Source of the DNA: Pseudomonas sp. TH41
GTDB lineage: Bacteria > Pseudomonadota > Gammaproteobacteria > Pseudomonadales > Pseudomonadaceae
NCBI RefSeq assembly: GCF_016650695.1
Contig: NZ_JAEKFH010000001.1
Coordinates: forward strand, 434,001-498,000
Reading direction: 5' to 3'
Length of the DNA stretch: 64,000 nucleotides
Each line of letters opens with the position of its first letter. The stretch's first letter is position 1. Shown here piece after piece: positions 18,523 to 25,460 of the stretch. The position numbers and the translations under genes were made by a program. The notes under the pieces were generated by a model that made no database searches, was not told the origin of the DNA, and was given only the letters and a program-made list of their open reading frames with translations.

Positions 18523-19491
18523 TCAGAGGTCGATGACCAGGCGATTGCACTTGGCGCGGGATACGCAGGGCATGATTTTTTTGCAGTTGGCTTTGTCTTC
18601 GTCGGACAGCCAGTCATCGCTGTGCAGCAGCTCGCCATCGAGCTCCAGCACGTCGGTTTCGCAATGACCACAGGCGCCGCCGCGGCACAGGTAGGGCATG
18701 GTGAAGCCGGCGGCTTCAACTGCTTCGAGCATGGTCTGGTCAGGCGAGACTTCGACAGTGGTGCCGCTGCGGCCGAGCGTGAAACTGAAGGCTTCGCCTC
18801 CGCTGCTTTGTTCAAGGAAGCGTTCGAAATGCACATGACTATCGGTCCAGCCCAGGTCGCGGGCACAGGCCAGCGTGGCGTCGATCATGCTGTCCGGGCC
18901 GCACACGTAGACGTGACTGCCCAGTGGACGGTCGGCAAGTACCCGACCAATCTCCAGGCGCGATTCGACGCCCTTGCGGTACAGGTGAACCTGCTCGCCG
19001 TAAGTGGCCTGCAACTCTTTGCCGAGCTGCGCATGCGCTTCGCCGCGAACCGCGTAATGCAGTTCGAAAGGCACCTTGCTCAGGCGCAATTCTTCCAGTT
19101 GGGAAATCACCGGCGTGATCCCGACCCCACCGGCGATGAACACATGAAGGCGCGCCTGTTTGATCAGCGGGAACAGGTTGACCGGTGGTGTGACTTCGAT
19201 CAGGTCGCCTTCACCGACGTTGTCATGCAGCGACACCGAACCCCCGCGACCGCTGTCCACGCGGCGCACGGCAATCTGATAACTGCTGGTGTCGTAAGGC
19301 GAACTCAGCAACGAATAGGAATTACGCAACGTGTTGTGTTGATTGGCGATCAGCACCACGACGTGACTGCCACCGGAGAATGCCGGCAGGTGCGCACCGG
19401 TCGGCGAGACCAGGGTAAAGCGCTTGATTTCCGGGGTCACCGATTCGATTCGGGCGACTCGCAGGTTCAACGTCCCATTGTTCTGGCTCAT
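18523..19491 (-). CDS. Flavin and 2Fe-2S reductase of the N-demethylase (PDR/VanB type)
   Basis: 322 residues. Domain order: FMN-binding barrel (residues about 10-105), NAD-binding domain (HVFIAGGVGITPVISQLEEL), and a C-terminal plant-type 2Fe-2S ferredoxin with CRGGACGHC plus the distal Cys in KIMPCVSRAKC. This is the phthalate dioxygenase reductase layout. It should pass electrons from NAD(P)H to the heme demethylase encoded 16 bases downstream. Its start overlaps the stop of the DmmA-like gene by four bases, so the three gene products are likely made in fixed ratio. Confidence 0.9.
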   Translation of the reverse strand: MSQNNGTLNLRVARIESVTPEIKRFTLVSPTGAHLPAFSGGSHVVVLIANQHNTLRNSYSLLSSPYDTSSYQIAVRRVDSGRGGSVSLHDNVGEGDLIEVTPPVNLFPLIKQARLHVFIAGGVGITPVISQLEELRLSKVPFELHYAVRGEAHAQLGKELQATYGEQVHLYRKGVESRLEIGRVLADRPLGSHVYVCGPDSMIDATLACARDLGWTDSHVHFERFLEQSSGGEAFSFTLGRSGTTVEVSPDQTMLEAVEAAGFTMPYLCRGGACGHCETDVLELDGELLHSDDWLSDEDKANCKKIMPCVSRAKCNRLVIDL

Positions 19492-20090
19492 GTGTCGAGC
19501 TCCTCGGCTTCTGGCAATTCACCCGGCACTTCGGCATCGGCCTTGACCGCTTGAAAAGCCGCCAGCCGCCGCGAATAGTGATCGCGCACCACCAGCGTCA
19601 GGCCGCAGCCGGGGCAGTCATAGACGCGCTGGGTGACATTTTCGGTATAGGTATCGCAGTGCACGCACCACACTCGACGGACCAAAGTACCGGAGTGTTC
19701 GCGCAGCACCTCGTCGCGGTTCAGGTCGAAATGCGTGGCCACTTGCATGGCGCTGCCCAGGAAACTTTCCGAACCTGCGAGGTACAAGCGGGTGCCCATG
19801 CGGGCTTCACCGAGCAAGGTATTCAGTGCGTCGATCAATGCCTGGTTAGTCGGGTGAACGTGTAAGGGGTGTTGAGGATGCTGCTGCAATTGGGCGAGGA
19901 AGTCCTGGCCGGAAAACGACTCCAGGGAGTACAGCAGGGTGATCGGTCGATCCAGGCCGGCCATATCATTCAACAGGCGTAACATGGCCTGACCGCCGCT
20001 GCCCTGGCCGGCAATGATGTGCCGGATGCCTCCCGGCAGCGGTTGCAACCGGTCATAGATCGGTCGGCTTTTGATCCCGGTGATCAACAT
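19488..20090 (-). CDS. DmmA-like subunit of the N-demethylase, zinc-ribbon protein
   Basis: 200 residues from ATG 20090 with AGGAG eight bases upstream; an in-frame extension to 20177 would begin within the promoter. The N-terminal two thirds look like a Rossmann-like NAD-binding-fold segment without a clear motif. The C-terminal part holds a four-cysteine zinc ribbon, CVHC and CPGC 18 residues apart. This arrangement fits the dimethylamine monooxygenase subunit DmmA family. Its role in catalysis is not well defined; it is the first gene behind the -24/-12 promoter at 20173-20189. Confidence 0.82.
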   Translation of the reverse strand: MLITGIKSRPIYDRLQPLPGGIRHIIAGQGSGGQAMLRLLNDMAGLDRPITLLYSLESFSGQDFLAQLQQHPQHPLHVHPTNQALIDALNTLLGEARMGTRLYLAGSESFLGSAMQVATHFDLNRDEVLREHSGTLVRRVWCVHCDTYTENVTQRVYDCPGCGLTLVVRDHYSRRLAAFQAVKADAEVPGELPEAEELDT

Positions 20091-20097
20091 TTTTATT
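20090..20097 (-). promoter_or_regulatory. Candidate Hfq/Crc motif at the DmmA-like start codon
   Basis: The leader reads AATAAAAA across the start codon, between AGGAG and ATG, a full match to AAnAAnAA. With the similar site at 18506-18513 this suggests catabolite repression of the whole demethylase unit (inference). Confidence 0.45.
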
Positions 20098-20172
20098 ATC
20101 TCCTGACTATCGGCTCGCTGATGGAAGCCGGCTCTGATGCAAAACCCACGACGCTGGGTTGCCAATAGCAGG

Positions 20173-20189
20173 AGCACAGGTCGTGCCAG
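20173..20189 (-). promoter_or_regulatory. Sigma-54 (-24/-12) promoter of the N-demethylase genes
   Basis: The minus strand reads CTGGCACGACCTGTGCT. Against the consensus TGGCACG-N4-TTGC it has one mismatch (G for T just before TGC), correct GG-to-GC spacing, and a C before the TGG as is common. Transcription would start near 20163, giving a leader of about 73 bases before the ATG at 20090. A sigma-54 activator gene lies just upstream (20505-21941). An inverted repeat ATTCAA-N4-TTGAAT (20192-20207) sits directly upstream in AT-rich DNA and could bind a regulator. Confidence 0.8.
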
Positions 20190-20304
20190 ATATTCAACTG
20201 TTTGAATTTAAAGGAAATTGTTTTATTTATTGCGGAGGGGACAGGCAGAAATAACCAGGTATGTAGGTATTTTCGCAGCGCTTATACGCAGGAAGCGGAC
20301 CCTT

Positions 20305-20376
20305 GAACCTTTGAACCTTTGAACCTTTGAACCTTTGAACCTTTGAACCTTTGAACTCCTGAACCCTTGAATTCCT
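20305..20376. repeat. 8-bp tandem repeat, unit GAACCTTT, nine copies
   Basis: Six exact copies of GAACCTTT (20305-20352) are followed by three degenerate copies GAACTCCT, GAACCCTT and GAATTCCT (20353-20376). The last copy runs into the REPIN that starts at 20375. The array is noncoding, between the 3' end of the sigma-54 activator gene and the demethylase promoter, about 115 bases upstream of the -24 element. Copy number is likely to vary by strand slippage. Confidence 0.93.
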
Positions 20377-20482
20377 GTAGGAGCTGTCGAGTGAAACGAG
20401 GCTGCGATCTTTTGGCTGCTTCAATTTCTCGAAGATCAAGATCAAAAGATCGCAGCCTCGTTTCACTCGACAGCTCCTACAG
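20375..20482. repeat. REPIN variant between the sigma-54 activator gene and the demethylase operon
   Basis: CTGTAGGAGCTGTCGAGTGA and its inverse bracket 108 bases; both arms carry the same departure from the usual core (GTCGAGTGAAACGAGGCTGC in place of GCCGAAGGCTGC), which shows paired change of the two arms. It ends 23 bases from the activator stop and may terminate its transcript. Confidence 0.92.
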
Positions 20483-20504
20483 AGACCGGGTACGGCTCAT
20501 GAAG

Positions 20505-21941
20505 TCAATCGCGCTGAAGCTTGCGGATCAACGTGCCGATGTCGATGCCCAGATGCTGCGCAGCCTTGCGTTTGCTACCGCACACATCCACGGCCTTGAG
20601 GATGACCTGCCGTTCGAACTGCTGCACCTGGAGCTTGAGGTTTTGCTCTGGGTCTTCTTCCGTTTCACTGTCCACGCCCCCCTGTTTCATGCGGTCCTGA
20701 GGGCGTGCCGGCTCAAGCAGTTCGGCCGGTAAATGATGCTCTTGCGCTTCATCGTCGGCGAGGACCGCCAGCCGCTCGAAAATGTTCACCAACTCGCGGA
20801 TGTTGCCCGGAAAATCGTAACTCATCAGGCGCTTTCGGCAACCGGCGGACAGGCTCAGCGACGGCTCGCGATCACCGTTGATGCGGCTCAGCAGGATGTC
20901 GATGAGAAACGGCAAATCATCCCGGTGCTGGCGTAACGGCGGTATTTCCACCGGCAGGACGGCCAGGCGATAGTAGAGGTCGGCGCGGAACTCGCCGGTA
21001 CTCACAAGATGTCGCAGGTCCTTGTTGGTGGCGGCGATGACTTGCACCTGAACCGTTTTGCTCAAGGGCGAACCGACGGACTGAATGGTGCTGTCTTCGA
21101 GGAACTTCAACAGTTTGGCCTGAACGTGCAACGGGATCTCGCCGATCTCGTCAAGGAACAAAGTCCCGCCCGCCGCGGCCTCGATGTATCCCTGCTTGCC
21201 CCCCTGTAGTGCGCCGGTAAAAGCGCCGCGCTCATAGCCGAACATCTCCGACTCGAACAGGCTCTCCGGAATACTCCCGCAGTTGACGTGAATGAACGGG
21301 CGATCTCCCCAACCGGCCGCACGGTGGATGTGCCGGGCGATGGCGGTCTTGCCGACACCCGGCTCGCCGAGCAACAGCAACCGCGCGCGACGCCGGAAGG
21401 CTCGGACCCCGGTGTCGGCGATGCTCGATAGCTGGGGTGACAGATGCAGCGCGTTGTCCTGGGGATCGCGCAGGCCTTGGGGCTCGACGGGGCGGTTGCC
21501 CAGCGATGCTCGACGCTGCGGCTGGCTACCGTCGAAGTCTTTCTGGGTCAGCATCCTGAACGGTTTTTCGTAGGCGCCGGTGGGGATGGCGTGGGTACTG
21601 CTGAGCAGAACCCGGCCTTCCCGTGAGCGGGTCAAGGCGCTGTTGCCCCCGCGATTCAACGCCGCCTGCAAGTCGTCGTAATTCAACGCGGAACGCTGGA
21701 AGAAATCACTGTCGAACAGCCCGACGGCTTGCTGTTTGGACAGTCGATTGACGCGCTCGGCGGCCAGGTTGATAAAGCGCACCCGGCCTTCACCGTCCGT
21801 CACGATCAAGGCTTCGCTGAAGCTGTCGAGCAATGCATGCAGCGCGGGCGTTTCCAGCAATGCCCCCAGGACTTCGCTGCTGACGTTGACCGAAGACCGC
21901 ATGCCCATCTGCAACGTGGGCGGCAGGTTCTTTTCGTTCAT
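20505..21941 (-). CDS. Sigma-54-dependent activator with PAS and AAA+ domains
   Basis: 478 residues. N-terminal PAS-like region (about 35-110), then AAA+ ATPase: Walker A GEPGVGKT (192-199), the sigma-54 contact loop GAFTGA (239-244), Walker B GGTLFLDEIGE, arginine-finger region FRADLYYRLAVLPVEIPPLR, and a C-terminal Fis-type helix-turn-helix (CGSKRKAAQHLGIDIGTLIR). It has no receiver domain, so it answers a ligand or partner rather than a kinase. The upstream PAS-only gene overlaps its start by four bases. Its likely target is the near-consensus promoter at 20173-20189. Confidence 0.92.
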   Translation of the reverse strand: MNEKNLPPTLQMGMRSSVNVSSEVLGALLETPALHALLDSFSEALIVTDGEGRVRFINLAAERVNRLSKQQAVGLFDSDFFQRSALNYDDLQAALNRGGNSALTRSREGRVLLSSTHAIPTGAYEKPFRMLTQKDFDGSQPQRRASLGNRPVEPQGLRDPQDNALHLSPQLSSIADTGVRAFRRRARLLLLGEPGVGKTAIARHIHRAAGWGDRPFIHVNCGSIPESLFESEMFGYERGAFTGALQGGKQGYIEAAAGGTLFLDEIGEIPLHVQAKLLKFLEDSTIQSVGSPLSKTVQVQVIAATNKDLRHLVSTGEFRADLYYRLAVLPVEIPPLRQHRDDLPFLIDILLSRINGDREPSLSLSAGCRKRLMSYDFPGNIRELVNIFERLAVLADDEAQEHHLPAELLEPARPQDRMKQGGVDSETEEDPEQNLKLQVQQFERQVILKAVDVCGSKRKAAQHLGIDIGTLIRKLQRD

Positions 21942-23068
21942 GGGTGCAACTCTTCTGCGTAGCGCACACCTTGGCTTTCGCGGAATACTGCGACTCGCCA
22001 GGCCACGCCTTCACGAATCAGGATGCGTGAACAATGCACATTGAAGTTCAGGTTGCGTCCACTCAGGTCCGGGAGAGGCACGCTGTGCCAGGTGCGCTCG
22101 GGGAGGGCGTTATCCAACAGCAAACGGGCGATACCGGCGCCATGGGTGATGCCAAAGGTCTCTTCGAACGCGGCGTTGCGCCATTGTGGTTGCAAGTGTT
22201 CATCGATCACGAGCACCGCGTCAGGCACCGCATCGAATACCCGGCGCAAGGCGTCGATGCGCTGCTCGGCGTCGTGCTGCATGCGCAACTCCTGACTGAC
22301 GTCGCGGATGCTTCCCCACATCCGAAGGAGGTGCCCGTTGACGATGGTCGCGCGTACATCGTTTTCCACGTAGGCCGGGGAGCCATCGTGCCGACGATCC
22401 ACCGAGAGTGCGCAATCGACGCTGAACCCGGCTTCGATCAGGCGCCGCACGAACTCTTCATTAGCCGGACTGCGGGGCCAGTAAAGGCGTACCGGTTGCT
22501 GGTTGAAATCGACATCCGACGGCATCTCGTAGACTTCGGCCATGGCACGGTTGCACAAACGCCAGTGCGAGTCGTTTTCGAAGACCTGGCGGACGATTTC
22601 ATCCGGGGAATTGTTGATATCCACCGCCTCGGCGAACTCGATGCACCAGTAGGCAACTTTGGCGCTCTGCAGCATCTGGCTCATCACCTCATTGGCGTTG
22701 TGCATTTCCCGCAGTCGATGGCCCAGCGCCCCGAGGGGTATTTTCAGCAGATGCAGACGCGCCGTTTGAACCGCGCGCCACTCCAACAGCCCGCAAGCGA
22801 CGACCTGCAGTAGACCGCCATTGCGCCGAATCAAGGTCAGCTCCAGGCTGTGGATGTGCTCGTCGGCAGGGGGATTGGTGAACAGCAGTTGCAAGGTGCG
22901 CACTGACTCGACGCTGTAGATGCGTTCGATCGGCTGATTCAGTAGCTCTGCTGGCGCATAGCCCAATTGGTCACTCAGGCTGGCGGACAGACTGACAAGG
23001 TGTCCGTCAGCGCTGACGGTACTGGAAAGGGGCTGCGCCTTGTTGGCCAGTAAATTCAGTATATCCAT
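21938..23068 (-). CDS. PAS-domain protein without output domain, partner of the sigma-54 activator
   Basis: 376 residues. Three PAS-like segments: about 1-75 (SADGHLVSLSASLSDQLGYA), a middle one about 130-255 ending in VNGHLLRMWGSIRDVSQELR (PAC type), and a third about 275-365 (FDAVPDAVLVIDEHLQPQWR). No kinase, cyclase, phosphodiesterase or HTH domain follows. It is cotranslated with the activator (four-base overlap), so it probably senses a small molecule or redox state and controls the activator by contact. I know no characterised member, and the mechanism is inference. Confidence 0.85.
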   Translation of the reverse strand: MDILNLLANKAQPLSSTVSADGHLVSLSASLSDQLGYAPAELLNQPIERIYSVESVRTLQLLFTNPPADEHIHSLELTLIRRNGGLLQVVACGLLEWRAVQTARLHLLKIPLGALGHRLREMHNANEVMSQMLQSAKVAYWCIEFAEAVDINNSPDEIVRQVFENDSHWRLCNRAMAEVYEMPSDVDFNQQPVRLYWPRSPANEEFVRRLIEAGFSVDCALSVDRRHDGSPAYVENDVRATIVNGHLLRMWGSIRDVSQELRMQHDAEQRIDALRRVFDAVPDAVLVIDEHLQPQWRNAAFEETFGITHGAGIARLLLDNALPERTWHSVPLPDLSGRNLNFNVHCSRILIREGVAWRVAVFRESQGVRYAEELHP

Positions 23069-23405
23069 CGGTGGATCGGCTCGATTTGGCTTAGGGGAAC
23101 CTGGCTGAATACTCAGGCGGTTAAGACAAGGGCATATCGCATGCCAACTAAAATGCCCGCGAACATTGGGGAGCGAGGGCGTGGCTAATCAAGAGTGCTG
23201 CGATATTGCAGTTGAATGTGCATTTTCGCAGCACTCAGTTCAGGTTAGTGCGATTGCTGGACCTGCTGAAGGTATTCCGATCAATGACCCGCGCGGAATG
23301 GCGTCATGTCCTTTAGGCGACATCTACTGGCTTATTAGCGTTAGTCGGTAATCTGCAGACGCGTTAGAGTCGGGGTCACGTTCCTGGCAAACCCGGATGA
23401 TCCCA
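23069..23405. other. 337-base divergent intergenic region
   Basis: Separates the PAS gene from the plus-strand SBF transporter. It should hold promoters for both. No convincing operator, repeat or -24/-12 element was seen. A 61-codon plus frame at 23166-23351 has poor start and composition and is not called. Confidence 0.5.
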
Positions 23406-24404
23406 ATGACCCGCCCCCGTTTCTTACCCGACAACTTCACCCTGACCCTGATCGGCGTGGTGACGCTTGCCAGTTTTCTGCCCGCCACCGGGCACGTCGC
23501 GGTGGGTTTTGGCTGGCTGACCAACATCGCCATTGCTCTGCTGTTTTTTCTGCATGGCGCCAAGCTGTCGCGCGAGTCGATCATCGCCGGTGCCGGTCAC
23601 TGGCGCCTGCATTTGCTGGTGTTCGGCCTGACCTTCGTGCTGTTCCCCCTGCTGGGTCTGGCGCTCAAGCCGTTGCTGTCTCCGCTGATCGGCGATGATC
23701 TGTACATGGGCATGCTCTACCTCTGCGCGCTGCCCGCCACGGTGCAGTCGGCGATTGCTTTTACCTCTCTGGCTCGCGGAAACATTCCGGCAGCGATTTG
23801 CAGCGCGGCGGCGTCCAGCCTGTTCGGGATTTTCCTGACGCCGTTGTTGGTGACGCTGCTGTTGAATGTGCATGGCGACGGCGGCTCGACCCTCGATGCG
23901 ATTGTGAAGATCAGCGTGCAGCTGTTGCTGCCGTTCATTGCCGGGCAAATCGCGCGGCGCTGGATCGGCGCCTGGGTGGGGCGTAACAAGAGTTGGTTGA
24001 AGTTCGTCGATCAGGGCTCGATTCTGTTGGTGGTCTACGGTGCGTTCAGCGAAGCGGTGAACGAAGGCATCTGGCAGCAAATTCCGCTGCGGGACCTGGC
24101 CGGTTTGGTGGTCGCTTGCTGCGTGGTGCTGGGGCTGGTGTTAATGGCCGCTACCGTGCTGGGCAAAGCCTTTGGTTTCAATCAGGAAGACCGCATCACC
24201 ATCCTCTTCTGCGGTTCGAAGAAAAGCCTGGCGACCGGGGTGCCGATGGCCCAGGTGCTATTCGCCGGCAGTACCATTGGCGTGTTGATCCTGCCGCTGA
24301 TGCTGTTCCATCAGATTCAGCTGATGATCTGTGCGGTGCTCGCGCAACGTTATGCCAAGCGCCAGGAGTCGGTGGCTGAACTGATGGGGCAAGTTGATCC
24401 TTGA
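23406..24404 (+). CDS. Bile acid:sodium symporter (SBF/YfeH-like) family transporter
   Basis: 332 residues from ATG 23406, with an in-frame ATG at 23397 also possible. About nine or ten hydrophobic helices cover nearly the whole chain. The motifs LFFLHGAKLSRE, CALPATVQSAIAFTSLARGN and the C-terminal FCGSKKSLATGVPMAQVLF are those of the SBF-like (DUF4137/YfeH) group within the BASS superfamily. Probably a sodium-coupled organic anion transporter of the inner membrane. Single gene, convergent with the Dyp peroxidase gene nine bases away. The substrate is unknown. Confidence 0.9.
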   Translation: MTRPRFLPDNFTLTLIGVVTLASFLPATGHVAVGFGWLTNIAIALLFFLHGAKLSRESIIAGAGHWRLHLLVFGLTFVLFPLLGLALKPLLSPLIGDDLYMGMLYLCALPATVQSAIAFTSLARGNIPAAICSAAASSLFGIFLTPLLVTLLLNVHGDGGSTLDAIVKISVQLLLPFIAGQIARRWIGAWVGRNKSWLKFVDQGSILLVVYGAFSEAVNEGIWQQIPLRDLAGLVVACCVVLGLVLMAATVLGKAFGFNQEDRITILFCGSKKSLATGVPMAQVLFAGSTIGVLILPLMLFHQIQLMICAVLAQRYAKRQESVAELMGQVDP

Positions 24405-24413
24405 TCGCCAGCC

Positions 24414-25361
24414 CTAAGGCACACGATCAGCCAGCTCCTCCAGCAGGTCTGATGACGGTACGAAGAATAAACCTCCGGTGACCGCGGTGCTGAAATCAAG
24501 CAGCCGGTCATAGTTACCCGGCGGCCTGCCGACAAACATGTTCTCAAGCATCTGTTCAAGCGGGGCAGGCGAGCGCGCATACCCTATGAAGTAGGTGCCA
24601 AACTCGCCGGCGCCAGGCCGGCCAAAGGGCATGTTGTCGCGCAAGATTTTCACTTCTTGCCCGTCCTGGGTGATTGTCGTCAGGGCACTGTGCGAAGAGG
24701 TCGGTTTGACCGCGTCATCAAGTTCGATATCGGACAATTTGGTTCGCCCGATAATCCGCTCCTGGGCCTCAACGGATAACGCGTTCCAGGCGGTCATGTT
24801 GTGTAAGTACTTCTGCACCAGCACATAGCTACCGCCGGTAAACGCCGGATCTTCATTGCCCACAATCGTGAAGTCGACCGCCTTGCGGCCGACGGGATTT
24901 TCGGTGCCATCGACAAAGCCGATGATGCTGCGCATATCGAAATAGCGAAAACCCTGGACTTCATCGACGACCGAGATTGCCTCGCCAAGTGCTGAGAGTA
25001 GCTGCGTCACCAATTCAAAACAGAGATCCATCTGGTCTGCACGAATGTGCAGCAAAATATCGCCAGGCGTTGCAACGGCTCGGCGTCCCTGCGCACCGAA
25101 CTCGCGAAACCCGTGCAGTGAAGCGGGGCGCGGGCTGCCAAACAAGGTGTCCCATGCGGTGGACCCGAAGCCACAGACACAGGACAAATTGCCGGAGGGG
25201 ACTCGTTTGCCAACAGAGCGTGTGAGGGCTGCGACGTCAGCGCACCAGGCTCGCACTTGACTGGCAGAGTCACTGGTAGACGTTAAAGTGGCCACGATAA
25301 AAATTGCGCTGCTGGTAATGGGGTTACAGATGGGTTGAGGCTCAGGCGTCTGGTCATCCAT
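24414..25361 (-). CDS. Dyp-type heme peroxidase
   Basis: 315 residues from ATG 25361; an extension to 25385 or 25421 is possible, since no strong ribosome site marks any of them. The family signature GFVDGTENP carries the distal Asp; the proximal heme His is probably in the SSHSALTTI region, and GTYFIGYARSPAPLEQML is the conserved C-terminal helix. Dyp peroxidases use hydrogen peroxide to oxidise dyes and phenolics. No encapsulin cargo gene or Tat signal is seen, so a cytoplasmic DypB-like enzyme is likely. Confidence 0.9.
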   Translation of the reverse strand: MDDQTPEPQPICNPITSSAIFIVATLTSTSDSASQVRAWCADVAALTRSVGKRVPSGNLSCVCGFGSTAWDTLFGSPRPASLHGFREFGAQGRRAVATPGDILLHIRADQMDLCFELVTQLLSALGEAISVVDEVQGFRYFDMRSIIGFVDGTENPVGRKAVDFTIVGNEDPAFTGGSYVLVQKYLHNMTAWNALSVEAQERIIGRTKLSDIELDDAVKPTSSHSALTTITQDGQEVKILRDNMPFGRPGAGEFGTYFIGYARSPAPLEQMLENMFVGRPPGNYDRLLDFSTAVTGGLFFVPSSDLLEELADRVP

Positions 25362-25460
25362 AGGTGTTGTCACAGAGAGGTCCATCAGCAGTAGAAACAT
25401 TGAAAACACTGTAGCAGACAAGCACTTTGCCGCAGGCTTCCAGGCTGATTGACCCCGTTG

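Larger units (their letters stand above)
20091..20504. other. 414-base regulatory interval without a gene
   Basis: Holds, in minus-strand order after the activator stop, a REPIN (20482-20375), the 8-bp tandem array, an AT-rich stretch around 20200-20240 that could hold a bend or IHF site, a short inverted repeat, the -24/-12 promoter and the 5' leader of the demethylase genes. A 79-codon minus frame here is made of repeat sequence and is not a gene. Confidence 0.8.

Noticed and set aside
20305..20376. Tandem GAACCTTT array as a possible CRISPR
   Set aside because: Units are contiguous without spacers and only 8 bp long; no cas genes are present.
20227..20466. 79-codon minus-strand reading frame
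   Set aside because: Its codons come from the REPIN and the 8-bp tandem array (repeating QRFKGSKV), with no ribosome site; it is a by-product of repeats.
23166..23351. 61-codon frame in the divergent gap upstream of the SBF transporter
   Set aside because: Weak start, Cys-rich random-looking product, no family and no neighbour logic.
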